Positions 7,752 through 16,561 are shown, counted from the first letter of the stretch. The stretch: DNA of 64,000 nt from Micromonospora sp. NBC_01813 (GCF_035917335.1 NZ_CP109067.1:4277001-4341000), one strand, 5' to 3'. Program-made: numbers and translations. The notes: generated from the sequence alone by a model not told the origin.

Positions 7752-8816
7752 TCAGCGGCTGTTCGGCAGGGAGAAGAACCGGGAGATGAGGCGGGCCACC
7801 AGGTTCAGCACCATCACGAGGATGAACAGGGTGAGCGCCGCCGCCCAGGCCCGGTCCACGCCGAACTCCGGCCGTGCCCCGGGGATGCTGTACGAGTAGT
7901 AGGTGAAGACCGGCAGGGACGCCATCCGTCCCTCGAAGAGGTTCGAGTTGAGGGAGGTGGTGGCACCGACGATGATCAGCAGCGGGGCGGTCTCGCCGAT
8001 CACCCGGGCGATCGACAGGGTGACCCCGGTGGCGATGCCCGGTGCGGCGGTACGCAGCACGACCCGCAGCACGGTGCGCCACTTCGGCACGCCGAGGGCG
8101 TACGACGCTTCCCGTAGCTCGTTCGGCACCAGCTTGAGCATCTCTTCGACCGAGCGGACCACGACCGGCACCATCAGCACCGACAGGGCGACCGCGCCGC
8201 CGAGACCGAACCGGATGCTCGGGCCGAAGAAGAGCGCGAAGAAGGCGAACGCGAAGAGGCCGGCGACGATGGACGGGATGCCGGTCATCACGTCGACCAG
8301 CAGGGTCACCCAGCGAGCGAGGCGGCCCTTGCCGTACTCCACCAGGTAGACGGCGCACATCACGCCGATCGGCACCGAGATGAGGGCGGCGGCTCCGGTG
8401 ATCTGCAGGGTGCCGACGAGGGCGTGCAACGCGCCGCCGCCTTCGCCGAGGACGCCCCGCATGTCGCTGCTGAGGAAGGTCCAGTCAAAGCGGTTGACGC
8501 CGTTCTGGGTGACCGTGATCACCAGCGACAGCAACGGCAGCATGGCCAGCGCGAAGGCGATGGTGACCAGGGTCGTGACGAACCGGTCCTTGGCCCGGCG
8601 CCCGCCCTCGACCCGCCAGGAGACGCCGGTCAGCGCCACGACGGTGAGCAGCACGCCGAAAGCGATCGCCATCGGCATCGCCAGCCCGAGGCTCAGCCCG
8701 CCGAGCAGCCCGACCGACAGGCCGACGCCGGCAACCGTCCACGGTGCCCAAGTCGGCAACACACCAGTGGTCAACGAGTTGGCTGCCGACGCCTGGGGCG
8801 GGGTGATGGTGGTCAT
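7752..8816 (-). CDS. pstA: phosphate ABC transporter permease PstA
   Basis: A 354-residue inner-membrane permease. The N-terminal 100 residues include extra hydrophobic segments. The conserved permease core has [30 protein letters not shown] and the loop [17 protein letters not shown] (the EAA-type contact with PstB). The ATG start (8814-8816) overlaps the pstC stop in an ATGA arrangement, indicating translational coupling. It forms the membrane channel together with PstC. Confidence 0.95.
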   Translation of the reverse strand: MTTITPPQASAANSLTTGVLPTWAPWTVAGVGLSVGLLGGLSLGLAMPMAIAFGVLLTVVALTGVSWRVEGGRRAKDRFVTTLVTIAFALAMLPLLSLVITVTQNGVNRFDWTFLSSDMRGVLGEGGGALHALVGTLQITGAAALISVPIGVMCAVYLVEYGKGRLARWVTLLVDVMTGIPSIVAGLFAFAFFALFFGPSIRFGLGGAVALSVLMVPVVVRSVEEMLKLVPNELREASYALGVPKWRTVLRVVLRTAAPGIATGVTLSIARVIGETAPLLIIVGATTSLNSNLFEGRMASLPVFTYYSYSIPGARPEFGVDRAWAAALTLFILVMVLNLVARLISRFFSLPNSR

Positions 8817-9850
8817 GCGTTCGCTCCCGAGAAGTCGCGCCGACGGGCGACGACGGCCCGGGCGGCGAAGTTGACGATGAACGTCAGCACGAACAGCACC
8901 AGACCGGAGGCGATCAGCGCGTTCACCGCCAGACCGCTGGACTCGGGGAAGTCCAGCGCGATGTTGGCCGCGATGGTGTTGCTGTTGACCGAGTCGATCA
9001 GGTTGATGGTGAAGACGTCGTACGCGGAGAGGATCATCGCGACCGCGAGCGTCTCGCCGAGTGCCCGGCCGAGCCCGAGCATGCTGCCGCTGATGATGCC
9101 GGAGCGGCCGAACGGCAGCACGGTCATCCGGATCATCTCCCACCGGGTCGCGCCGAGGGCGAGTGACGCCTCCTCCTGCAGTCGGGGGGTCTGCAGGAAG
9201 ACCTCCCGGTTGACCGCGGTCATGATCGGCAGGATCATCACCGCGAGCACCAGCCCGGCGGTCAGCATGGTCCGGCCGGTCGTCGAGGTGGGGCCGGCGA
9301 AGAGCGGGATGAAGCCGAGGTACTCCTCGAGCCAGCGGTAGGCCGGCACCAGGTTCGGCGCGAGGAAGGCGATGCCCCAGAGTCCGTAGACGACGCTGGG
9401 CACGGCGGCGAGCAGGTCGACCAGGTAGCCCAGGCCGGCGGCGATCCGGCGCGGGGCGTAGTGCGAGATGAACAGCGCGATGCCGATCGCCAGCGGGGTG
9501 GCCACCACCAGCGCGATCACCGCCGCGAGCACGGTGCCGAACAGCAGCGGGGCGACGTAGGAGAAGAATCCTTCGCCGCCGGGCAGGTCCTCGCCGTCGG
9601 CGACGAGGGCGGGGAAGCCCTCGTAGAGCAGGAACGCGGCGACGGCGGCGAGGGTGACGAGAATCAGGACGCCGGCGGCGACGGCGGCGCCGGAGAAGAG
9701 CTGGTCACCGATCCGCTTGCCGGACCGGCTCGCCAACTGGTCCTCCTTGTTGGTCGGCGACTCGACCGGTGACGTGCCGCGCGGTGAGGTGCCGCCGGTC
9801 GGCGGGTCGCTCGGTGGGGTGCCGCTCTCGGCGGTGGCGGGCTTTGTCAC
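8813..9850 (-). CDS. pstC: phosphate ABC transporter permease PstC
   Basis: A 345-residue permease with a Pro/Ser/Thr-rich cytosolic head (about 45 residues) and six or more membrane segments. The PstC-type motifs AAVPSVVYGLWGI, EEASLALGATRWEMI and GLGRALGETLAVAMI are present. The GTG start (9848-9850) has GAGGAGG at 8-nt spacing. It couples with pstA by a 4-nt overlap and lies 116 nt downstream of pstS, separated by a strong hairpin. Confidence 0.95.
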   Translation of the reverse strand: MTKPATAESGTPPSDPPTGGTSPRGTSPVESPTNKEDQLASRSGKRIGDQLFSGAAVAAGVLILVTLAAVAAFLLYEGFPALVADGEDLPGGEGFFSYVAPLLFGTVLAAVIALVVATPLAIGIALFISHYAPRRIAAGLGYLVDLLAAVPSVVYGLWGIAFLAPNLVPAYRWLEEYLGFIPLFAGPTSTTGRTMLTAGLVLAVMILPIMTAVNREVFLQTPRLQEEASLALGATRWEMIRMTVLPFGRSGIISGSMLGLGRALGETLAVAMILSAYDVFTINLIDSVNSNTIAANIALDFPESSGLAVNALIASGLVLFVLTFIVNFAARAVVARRRDFSGANA

Positions 9851-9896
9851 GGATTACGCCTCCTCGGGCCGTGTCGTGACGGGTGGTACGGGATAC

Positions 9897-9941
9897 ACCG
9901 CAGGTCCGGACGGCCACCGGGTGACCCTCCGGACCTGCGGT
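9897..9941 (-). terminator. pstS-pstC intercistronic hairpin
   Basis: Perfect 14-bp stem (9897-9910 with 9928-9941), 17-nt loop, and no U-tract. It lies after the pstS stop and before pstC. It probably stabilises the pstS mRNA end or causes partial termination, so that the binding protein outnumbers the permease. Confidence 0.65.
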
Positions 9942-9966
9942 CAGGTGCCAGACGTACTCAGCTTGG

Positions 9967-11067
9967 TCAGCCGACGGTGATCGCGTCGATGGCCGTCTGC
10001 GCCTGGGTACGCAGCTCGTCGGAGATCGGCGCGGAGCCGGCGTTGTCGGCGGCGGCCTGCTGGCCTTCCTCGCTGATCAGGTAGTTGAAGAACGCCTTGA
10101 CCAGGTCGACCCGCTCCTGGCTGTCGTAGTTGACGCAGGCCAGCTGGTAGGAGACCAGCACGATCGGGTAGACGCCGGCCTCGGTGGTGTCCCGGGGCAG
10201 GTCGATGGCGAAGCTGAACTCGGGGCGTCCGCTGACGGTCTCGGCGGCGTCCACGACGGCAGCCGCAGCCTCGGCCGAGTACTCGACGAAGCCCTCGCCG
10301 ACCTGGACCGCGGCGACGCCGAGGTCGGTCGCCTGGGAGGCGTCGATGTAGCCGATGGTGCCCTCACCGCTGCGCAGCGCGGCGGCCACACCCTGGGTCT
10401 GGGCGGCGGCCTCGCCGGTCTGGGTCGGCCAGTCGCCGGAGACCTCGTACGGCCAGTCCGCCGGGGCGGCCTGGGACAGGTAGTCGACGAAGTTCTCGGT
10501 GGTGCCGGACTCGTCCGAGCGGTGCACGGCGGTGATGGTCAGGTCCGGCAGCGTGGCGTCCGGGTTGAGCTCGGCGATCGCCGGGTCGTTCCAGTTGGTG
10601 ATCTTGGTGTCGAAGATCTGGGCGATCACCGACGCCGACAGGTTCAGCGTCTCGACGCTCGGCAGGTTGTACGCCACGGCGATCGGGCTGATGTAGCCGG
10701 GGAACTCGATGAAGCCCTGCTCGCCGCAGGTCTCCAGAGCCGCCGCGATCTCCTCTTCGTCGAGGTAGGCGTCCGAACCGGCGAACTGGGCACCGCCGCT
10801 GGTGAACTGCTCGCGGCCACCGCCGGAGCCGATCGGGTCGTAGGTGACGGTCGCGTCGGGGGCGACGGAGGTGAATCCGGCGATCCACGCCTCCATCGCA
10901 GCGCCCTGCGAGGAGGCGCCGGCGCCAGCGAGGTCGCCGCTGACCGAGCTCTCGGAGCCGTTGCCGGTCTCCGAGCCGTTGTCGCCGTCGTCGCCGCACG
11001 CGGCCACGCCGAGGGTAAGCATGACGGCGACCGGCAGGGCGGCCAGCCGGAGGGACTTACGATTCAC
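9967..11067 (-). CDS. pstS: phosphate-binding lipoprotein PstS
   Basis: A 366-residue exported substrate-binding protein. The signal peptide ends in a lipobox LGVAAC with Cys24 as the lipidated residue, followed by an acidic/Ser-Gly tether. Phosphate-binding motifs are visible: GAGASSQGAAMEAW, DPIGSGGGREQF, AVHRSDESGTTENF and the C-terminal EEGQQAAADNAGSAPI. The GTG start at 11065-11067 is preferred over the longer frame because it gives a proper signal peptide and AGAGAGG precedes it. It is first in the pst operon, with a PHO box 116 nt upstream. Confidence 0.96.
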   Translation of the reverse strand: MNRKSLRLAALPVAVMLTLGVAACGDDGDNGSETGNGSESSVSGDLAGAGASSQGAAMEAWIAGFTSVAPDATVTYDPIGSGGGREQFTSGGAQFAGSDAYLDEEEIAAALETCGEQGFIEFPGYISPIAVAYNLPSVETLNLSASVIAQIFDTKITNWNDPAIAELNPDATLPDLTITAVHRSDESGTTENFVDYLSQAAPADWPYEVSGDWPTQTGEAAAQTQGVAAALRSGEGTIGYIDASQATDLGVAAVQVGEGFVEYSAEAAAAVVDAAETVSGRPEFSFAIDLPRDTTEAGVYPIVLVSYQLACVNYDSQERVDLVKAFFNYLISEEGQQAAADNAGSAPISDELRTQAQTAIDAITVG

Positions 11068-11182
11068 GGTGCGTTGCCTCTCTAAGGTCGGGTGGCGAGT
11101 CACCGCCCAGGGGTTGCGGGGGGCGAATTCACCGTCTCGAACGCGGAGGACGGTACGAGCCGTGGCTAAACTGACGGTCGGA

Positions 11183-11204
11183 GCATGGTGAACAGAAGGT
11201 GAAC
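11183..11204 (-). promoter_or_regulatory. PHO box upstream of pstS
   Basis: On the minus strand this reads as two adjacent 11-nt direct repeats beginning GTTCACC (GTTCACCTTCT then GTTCACCATGC). This is the arrangement and core of the Streptomyces PhoP-binding PHO box. It is 116 nt upstream of the pstS GTG. A weaker repeat unit may extend upstream to 11226. Confidence 0.75.
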
Positions 11205-11217
11205 GAGGGTTGTATGG

Positions 11218-11769
11218 TCACCGTTCGGGCTGAGTCGACGCTCGACTGTGACAAAGGTCGCCGCGCACCAGCCGCCACCGGCGGGCCTGCTCGGCGGTGA
11301 GCCGGTAGGCGACCGCGCCGGAGCGTCCCGGCTCGGTCCGGGCGACCCGCTGCAACGGCAGACCCCATTTGGGGTAGTCGTGGTAGGCCTTCACGATCCG
11401 GGTCAGGCCACCCAGGGCGCCGATGACCTTGTCGACCGGGCTACCCAGCTGCGCCGCGAGGTCGCCGACCGCCATGGTTTCGCCGGGGCTGCCGCAGAGC
11501 AGATCGAGGATCGCGAACACAGTCTGGTGGGTGCGGGACCGCCCCTGGGCGAACCGGCGCAACTCCTCGATCGGCCATTCCTTGGGCTCGCGGGTGGCGG
11601 CGGACCGGTTCCGCCGCGCCGGTTTGGGGATCGGCCTGGGTCGCTGGTCGAGTTCCTCGATCAGCCGGGCGATGTGGTCGACGTACTCGGCGGGCACGGC
11701 GAGGTGCACGAGGTCGCCACCCTGCGACGGCGTACCACTCGCTGCTGAGGTTCCTGTTCGTGGAGCCAT
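11218..11769 (-). CDS. hypothetical protein, winged-helix-like
   Basis: A 183-residue cytoplasmic protein with an ATG start at 11767-11769 behind GGGACAG. The middle part (about residues 65-150) has EEWPIEELRRF-like helices followed by TVFAILDLLCGSPGETMAVGDLAAQLG and a basic, aromatic wing (AYHDYPKWGLPL). This pattern resembles small winged-helix proteins of the DUF6416 kind, but I cannot confirm that assignment. A basic Pro/Arg/Lys linker (PRPIPKPARRNR) precedes it. Its 3' end adjoins the pstS PHO box. DNA binding is an inference from fold-like features only. Confidence 0.75.
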   Translation of the reverse strand: MAPRTGTSAASGTPSQGGDLVHLAVPAEYVDHIARLIEELDQRPRPIPKPARRNRSAATREPKEWPIEELRRFAQGRSRTHQTVFAILDLLCGSPGETMAVGDLAAQLGSPVDKVIGALGGLTRIVKAYHDYPKWGLPLQRVARTEPGRSGAVAYRLTAEQARRWRLVRGDLCHSRASTQPER

Positions 11770-11912
11770 CTGTCCCGTCCGGTCACGGCGGGCAGGGAGC
11801 GCCCGGCAGCCTGGATCGCGTTTGTGCGCGCCAAAGTATCACCGCCGGGTAACGCAAGATCATCTATTTGGCCGAAGGCTTGACAGCAGGCGACGCAGGT
11901 GCGCTGCCGGAG

Positions 11913-12776
11913 TCAGCGCGACGGCACCGCGAAGCTGACCGTCCCATCGGGGTCGACCCGCAGCTCCGGGGTGATCGCCGACGACGGATCCCGCCGGGCC
12001 GCAGCCGCGAACACGGCGACCGGATCGGCGCAGGCACCGACCTCGGCCAGCGTCACCCGGGTCGGCGGCAGCAGCTTCCACTGCCCGGCCGCCGCCCGCA
12101 GCTCGGCCGTCTGCGGCGTCGCCCAGACGGTCTGATCCGCCTCCCCCGACACGTCCCGGGTCAACTGCCCGGTCGGCAGCAGCGCGGCGAAAAAATACGT
12201 GTCGAATCGACGCGGCTCGAACTCCGGGGTGATCCACCGACTCCAGGCGGCCAACAGGTCCGAGCGCAGGGTCAACCGGCGCCGCCGCAGCAGCTCGGCG
12301 AAGCTCAATGTGCGGGCCAGCAACGCCTGCCGGTCGGCTTCCCAGTCGGGCCCGTCGACCGCACCGACCACAGTGTCGCCGTCCGGGCCGGCCAGCAGCA
12401 CGCCGGACTCCTCGAACACCTCCCGGGCGGCCGCGCAGACCACCGCCTGGGCCTGATCGGGCGGGCAGCCCAGCCGGGCACCCCAGGCCGCCGGGTCCGG
12501 GCCGGCCCAGTCGAGGTCGGTGCCCGCGTCGGACGGGTCGACGCCGCCACCGGGGAACGCGTACACCCCGCCGAAGGCGACGGCCGCCACCCGCCGGATC
12601 AGGTAGACCTCGAAGCCGGGCCCGTCCACCGCCGGCCGCAGCAGCAGTACGGTGGCCGCGACGCGCGGGGCGACCGGGGACCGGCCGGCGGCGTAGAAGC
12701 GGCTGGCCTGCTCGACCATCGCCTCCGGGACGGCGAACAGGCTGACCGCGGCGGTGACATCCTCGTCGGTGGACAC
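11913..12776 (-). CDS. Nudix hydrolase with split Nudix box (NUDT19/RP2p-like)
   Basis: A 287-residue cytoplasmic pyrophosphohydrolase. The Nudix box is split. The glycine part (AFPGGGVDPSDAG, about residues 72-84) is separated from the helix AAAREVFEESGV by an insertion of about 30 residues. This is typical of the NUDT19/RP2p group, whose animal members hydrolyse CoA esters. Substrate here is unknown. The GTG start (12774-12776) begins MSTDEDVTAAVSLFAVPEAM. It diverges from the oxidoreductase gene at 12884 across about 107 nt. Confidence 0.88.
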   Translation of the reverse strand: MSTDEDVTAAVSLFAVPEAMVEQASRFYAAGRSPVAPRVAATVLLLRPAVDGPGFEVYLIRRVAAVAFGGVYAFPGGGVDPSDAGTDLDWAGPDPAAWGARLGCPPDQAQAVVCAAAREVFEESGVLLAGPDGDTVVGAVDGPDWEADRQALLARTLSFAELLRRRRLTLRSDLLAAWSRWITPEFEPRRFDTYFFAALLPTGQLTRDVSGEADQTVWATPQTAELRAAAGQWKLLPPTRVTLAEVGACADPVAVFAAAARRDPSSAITPELRVDPDGTVSFAVPSR

Positions 12777-12883
12777 GCCGTGAGGGTAGGCCGCCGAAGG
12801 GGCCTCGGCCCACCCGCCCCGCCGGCAGCCGACCAGCGGCGACTCACCTGCATCGGCCCAGACCGGTCGGCTAGCGTGCCGGC

Positions 12884-13855
12884 ATGACTCGTTGGGGAAT
12901 CCTCGCCACCGGCGGCATCGCCGCCCGCTTCGTCGAAGACCTGCAGCTGCTGCCCGACGCCGAGGTGCTCGCCGTCGGCTCCCGCACGGCGGCCAGCGCG
13001 CAGGCGTTCGCCGACCGCTACGGCATCCCCCGGGCGTACGGATCCTGGGACGAACTGGCCGCGGACGGCGAGGTCGACGTGGTCTACGTCGCGACGCCGC
13101 ACTCCGCGCACCACGCCGCCACCATGACCTGCCTGGCGGCGGGTCGGGCGGTGCTGTGCGAGAAGCCGTTCACCCTCGACCTGGCGACCAGCACCGAGCT
13201 GGTCCAGACCGCCCGCGCCCGGGACGTCTTCCTGATGGAGGCCATGTGGATGCGGTGCAATCCGACCATCCAGCGGGTCGGTGAGCTGATCGCCGACGGG
13301 GCGATCGGCGAGGTGACCGCGATCCACGCCGACTTCGGGCTGGCCGGGCCGTTCGCGCCGGAGAGCCGGCTGCGGGATCCCGCGCAGGGCGGCGGTGCGC
13401 TGCTCGACCTCGGGGTCTACCCGGTGAGCCTGGCGCACCTGATCCTCGGCCGGCCGGACTCGGTGCACTCCTGGGCCAAGCTGACCCCGGAGGGGGTGGA
13501 TCAGAACACCGGCGTGCTGCTCGGCTACGACTCCGGCGCGGTGGCCGCGCTGACCTGCGGACTCGTCGGAGCGACCCCGGTCGCGGCGACGATCACCGGC
13601 AGCGCCGGCCGGATCGCGCTGCCGGATCCGTTCTTCTGCCCGAGCGAGTTCACCATCCGCCGGGGCTCCGCCGACCCCGAGGTGGTCCGGGTGGTCGAGC
13701 CGGCCGGCAACGGTTACCAGTACGAGGCGGCCGAGGTCCAGCGGTGTCTGGCCGCCGGCCTGCGGGAGAGCCCGCTGGTGCCGCACGCGGTGACCCTCGA
13801 AGTCATGGAGTTGCTGGACACGATCCGCGGCCAGATCGGCGTCAGCTACAGCTGA
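12884..13855 (+). CDS. Gfo/Idh/MocA family oxidoreductase
   Basis: A 323-residue NAD(P)-dependent dehydrogenase. The N-terminal Rossmann fold reads GILATGGIAARFVEDL, with the family motif AGRAVLCEKPFTLDLATS (the EKP lysine) near residue 95. The alpha/beta C-terminal substrate domain carries GGGALLDLGVYPVSLAHL. It resembles the dimeric dihydrodiol dehydrogenase / 1,5-anhydrofructose reductase branch; the substrate cannot be set from sequence. It stands alone, with no sugar transporter or sugar-pathway genes beside it. Confidence 0.9.
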   Translation: MTRWGILATGGIAARFVEDLQLLPDAEVLAVGSRTAASAQAFADRYGIPRAYGSWDELAADGEVDVVYVATPHSAHHAATMTCLAAGRAVLCEKPFTLDLATSTELVQTARARDVFLMEAMWMRCNPTIQRVGELIADGAIGEVTAIHADFGLAGPFAPESRLRDPAQGGGALLDLGVYPVSLAHLILGRPDSVHSWAKLTPEGVDQNTGVLLGYDSGAVAALTCGLVGATPVAATITGSAGRIALPDPFFCPSEFTIRRGSADPEVVRVVEPAGNGYQYEAAEVQRCLAAGLRESPLVPHAVTLEVMELLDTIRGQIGVSYS

Positions 13856-13918
13856 TCCACCCAGGCGCTGACCCGCTGGCTCGGCCGGCGGGTCCAGCCG
13901 GCTTGACTCCGGAAGTTA

Positions 13919-13951
13919 CCTCAGCAATCATTGAGTCAATGAACGCTGAGG
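13919..13951. promoter_or_regulatory. 33-bp palindromic operator overlapping the ars start codon
   Basis: A nearly perfect dyad. CCTCAGC and TCATTGA on the left are mirrored by TCAATGA and GCTGAGG on the right, with only the 2-nt spacers and the central base unpaired. The ATG at 13939 of the ArsR-ArsC gene lies inside the right half. No good ribosome site precedes that ATG, so a leaderless transcript controlled by the ArsR domain is likely. Confidence 0.7.
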
Positions 13952-14658
13952 CAGTTCCATCCGACGGTACGGCGGCGCAGTCCCCACGGCTGCTGCGTCG
14001 CGCCCGGGTGCACGCCGCCCTCGGCGACCCCGCCCGCCTCGCCATCGTCGACCTGCTCTGCCTCGGCGACGCCGCGCCCGGCGAGCTGGGTCGCCAGCTG
14101 GGGTTGCCCAGCAACCTCATCGCGCACCACGTCAAGGTGCTGCAGTCGGCCGGGCTGCTACGCCGCACCCGATCCGAGGGCGACCGTCGCCGCAGCTACC
14201 TGCAACTGGCGCCGGAGGCCCTCGGCGAGCTGGCTCCCCCGGCACTGCCGGCGGTGCGGCGGGTCGTCTTCGTCTGCACACACAACTCCGCGCGATCCCA
14301 GCTCGCGGCCGCCCTGTGGCGCAAGGCCGGCCCGACACCCGCCACCTCGGCCGGCACCAGGCCGGCCGCCCGGGTCCACCCGCGTGCGGTGGCGATCGCC
14401 GACCGTCGCGGGCTCGAACTGGACCCCCGACACACCGCCCACGTGGCCGACGTGATCACCGATGGAGACCTGGTGATCGCCGTCTGCGACAACGCCCACG
14501 AAGAGCTCACCGGCCAGAGCGCACCGGACCTGCACTGGTCGGTGCCGGATCCGGTCCGGCTCGACACCGACGCGGCCTTCGACGCCGCGTACGCAGACCT
14601 CGCCGGCCGGGTCGACCGGCTGGCCCCCGCCATCACCCCCGGAGACACCAATGGCTGA
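13939..14658 (+). CDS. ArsR-ArsC fusion: arsenical repressor joined to LMW-phosphatase-type arsenate reductase
   Basis: A 239-residue two-domain protein. Residues about 15-95 are an ArsR winged helix (ALGDPARLAIVDLL, LPSNLIAHHVKVLQSAGLL). Residues 105-235 are a low-molecular-weight phosphatase fold with the P-loop CTHNSAR (Cys113 to Arg119) and a second Cys in VIAVCDNAHEEL. The classical CxC metalloid site of ArsR is absent; only Cys41 (DLLCLGD) lies in the DNA-binding part, so sensing may use a different cysteine set or the fused domain. The start is the ATG inside the operator palindrome; the longer upstream frame overlaps the previous gene. The next gene starts 8 nt before this one ends. 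Confidence 0.88.
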   Translation: MNAEAVPSDGTAAQSPRLLRRARVHAALGDPARLAIVDLLCLGDAAPGELGRQLGLPSNLIAHHVKVLQSAGLLRRTRSEGDRRRSYLQLAPEALGELAPPALPAVRRVVFVCTHNSARSQLAAALWRKAGPTPATSAGTRPAARVHPRAVAIADRRGLELDPRHTAHVADVITDGDLVIAVCDNAHEELTGQSAPDLHWSVPDPVRLDTDAAFDAAYADLAGRVDRLAPAITPGDTNG

Positions 14659-15310
14659 GCTCACCCACGCTGTCCGGCCCGATCTGTCGATCGACCAGCA
14701 GCTCGCGCTGCGCACCGCCGCCGCCCGGCTGGCCCGCGAGTTCGACGGCACCTACAACTCCGAGACGATCGAACGGTTCCTGCTCTCCAGCTACGACCAG
14801 TTCGCGACCGGTAGCACCATCCCCAACTACCTGCCGCTGCTCGCCGAACGCTTCGCCCGGCAACGGCTGCAGGCGCTGGCCCGGGTCGAGGGTCTGCACT
14901 CCGACGGCCGCCCGGTGGTGTTGTTCCTCTGCACCCACAACGCCGGCCGCAGCCAGATGGCGCTCGGCTTCCTCACCGAACTGGCCGGCGACACGGTGGT
15001 CGCCTGGTCCGGCGGCAGCGAGCCCGGCCACGAGGTCAACCGGGCGGCGATCGCCGCGATGGCCGAACGCGGCATCGACATCTCCGGTGAGTACCCGAAG
15101 CCGTGGACCGACGAGGTCGTCCGGGCCGCCGACGTCGTCGTCACCATGGGCTGCGGGGACGCCTGCCCGGTCTTCCCCGGCACCCGGTACGAGAACTGGG
15201 AGCTGGACGACCCGGCTGGGCAGGACGTCGACGCCGTACGCCCGATCCGCGACGAGATCGAACGCCGGGTACGCCAACTCCTCGACGAGATCCAGACGCC
15301 CGCCGGCTGA
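14651..15310 (+). CDS. arsC: arsenate reductase ArsC with N-terminal helical domain
   Basis: A 219-residue protein. Residues 1-75 form an all-helical extension (SIDQQLALRTAAARLAREFD) found in a subgroup of actinobacterial ArsC. Residues 85-215 form the LMW-phosphatase domain with P-loop CTHNAGRSQM and VVTMGCGDACPVFPG. It would reduce arsenate to arsenite, probably through a mycothiol-arsenate adduct and mycoredoxin as in Corynebacterium. The ATG overlaps the preceding gene by 8 nt and has GGAG upstream, so the two are translationally coupled. Confidence 0.92.
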   Translation: MAELTHAVRPDLSIDQQLALRTAAARLAREFDGTYNSETIERFLLSSYDQFATGSTIPNYLPLLAERFARQRLQALARVEGLHSDGRPVVLFLCTHNAGRSQMALGFLTELAGDTVVAWSGGSEPGHEVNRAAIAAMAERGIDISGEYPKPWTDEVVRAADVVVTMGCGDACPVFPGTRYENWELDDPAGQDVDAVRPIRDEIERRVRQLLDEIQTPAG

Positions 15311-15350
15311 CTGTCCGCCCGTACCGCACACCAAGGAAATCGGAGATCAC

Positions 15351-16106
15351 GTGAACCCGATCGCACTCTGGCGCCGGCTGCTGGCCGAATTCGCCGGCAC
15401 CGCCCTGCTGGTCACCTCGGTGGTCGGCTCCGGCGTGATGGCCCAGACGTTGTCGCCGGACGACGTCGGGCTGCAGCTGCTGGAGAACTCGATCGCCACC
15501 GCGTTCGCGCTCGGCGCGCTGATCCTGATCTTCGGCCCGGTCTCGGGTGGGCACTTCAACCCGGTCGTCTCGGCCGCCGACTGGTTCCTCGGGCGGCGCA
15601 GCCGCACCGGCCTGACAGTGTCGGATCTGGCCGGCTACATCGCCGCCCAGACCAGCGGCGGCATCGCCGGGGCGATCCTGGCGAACCTGATGTTCGCACT
15701 CCCGGCGGTCACCATGTCCACCAAGGACCGATCGGCGGGCAACCTGTGGCTCGGCGAGGTGGTCGCCACCGCCGGCCTGATCCTGCTGGTCTTCGCGCTG
15801 GCCCGGTCGGGCCGGGCCAGCGCCGCACCGGCCGCGGTCGGTGCCTACATCGGTGCCGCCTACTGGTTCACCTCGTCGACGTCGTTCGCCAACCCGGCGG
15901 TCACCATCGGCCGTGGCTTCACCGACACCTTCGCCGGCATCGAGCCGGCCTCGATCCCCGCGTTCCTGGTCGCCCAGGTCATCGGGCTGGCCGTCGGTGT
16001 GGCGCTACTGCTGGCGCTCTACCCCGGCGTCGGACGCGCCGCCGACCAGGTCGTGGTGCCGGCCGAACCGGCAGAGAAGGCCGAGTCGGCCGCCGCCCGA
16101 CGTTGA
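15351..16106 (+). CDS. aquaporin/MIP channel, likely arsenite efflux
   Basis: A 251-residue membrane channel with about six helices. The two half-helix motifs are GGHFNPVVSAADW (NPV instead of NPA) and TSFANPAVTIGRG (NPA), the signature of the major intrinsic protein family. Placed between two arsC genes, it most likely lets arsenite leave the cell down its gradient, as AqpS does in Sinorhizobium; no ArsB or Acr3 pump is encoded here. The GTG start at 15351 follows CGGAG at 6-nt spacing. The C-terminus is a short charged tail. Confidence 0.92.
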   Translation: MNPIALWRRLLAEFAGTALLVTSVVGSGVMAQTLSPDDVGLQLLENSIATAFALGALILIFGPVSGGHFNPVVSAADWFLGRRSRTGLTVSDLAGYIAAQTSGGIAGAILANLMFALPAVTMSTKDRSAGNLWLGEVVATAGLILLVFALARSGRASAAPAAVGAYIGAAYWFTSSTSFANPAVTIGRGFTDTFAGIEPASIPAFLVAQVIGLAVGVALLLALYPGVGRAADQVVVPAEPAEKAESAAARR

Positions 16107-16144
16107 CCGTCCCGACCCCGACACCCCTGCGGAGGAAGTTGACC

Positions 16145-16561
16145 ATGACCAAGCCCAGTGTGCTGTTCGTCTGCGTACACAATGCCGGTCGTTCCCAGAT
16201 GGCCGCTGGTTGGCTGCGGCACCTCGGCGGTGACGCGGTCGAGGTCCGGTCCGCCGGGTCGGCACCGGCCGAGACGATCAACCCGGCGGCGGTCGAGGCG
16301 ATGCGGGAGGTCGGCATCGACATCACCGACCAGACCCCGAAGAAGCTGGAGTGGGAGACCGCCGAGTCCTCGGACGTCATCGTCACGATGGGCTGCGGCG
16401 ACGCCTGCCCGACGTTTCCCGGCAAGCGCTACGAGGACTGGGCGCTGACCGACCCGGCCGGCAAGGGCGTCGAGGCGGTCCGCCCGATCCGCGACGAGAT
16501 CCGGGACCGCGTCGAGGCGCTGCTCGCCGAGTTGGTCCCGGCCGCCCGACCGGTCAGCTGA
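16145..16561 (+). CDS. arsC: arsenate reductase ArsC (single domain)
   Basis: A 138-residue LMW-phosphatase-type arsenate reductase. The P-loop CVHNAGRSQMAAGW is near residue 11, and VIVTMGCGDACPTFPG supplies the second redox region; FPGKRYEDW is typical of actinobacterial mycothiol-dependent ArsC. It lacks the helical extension of the other ArsC copy, so the operon encodes three reductase domains in all. The ATG at 16145 is preceded by GGAGGAAG at 7-nt spacing. It is last in the operon and converges on the Pit gene. Confidence 0.94.
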   Translation: MTKPSVLFVCVHNAGRSQMAAGWLRHLGGDAVEVRSAGSAPAETINPAAVEAMREVGIDITDQTPKKLEWETAESSDVIVTMGCGDACPTFPGKRYEDWALTDPAGKGVEAVRPIRDEIRDRVEALLAELVPAARPVS

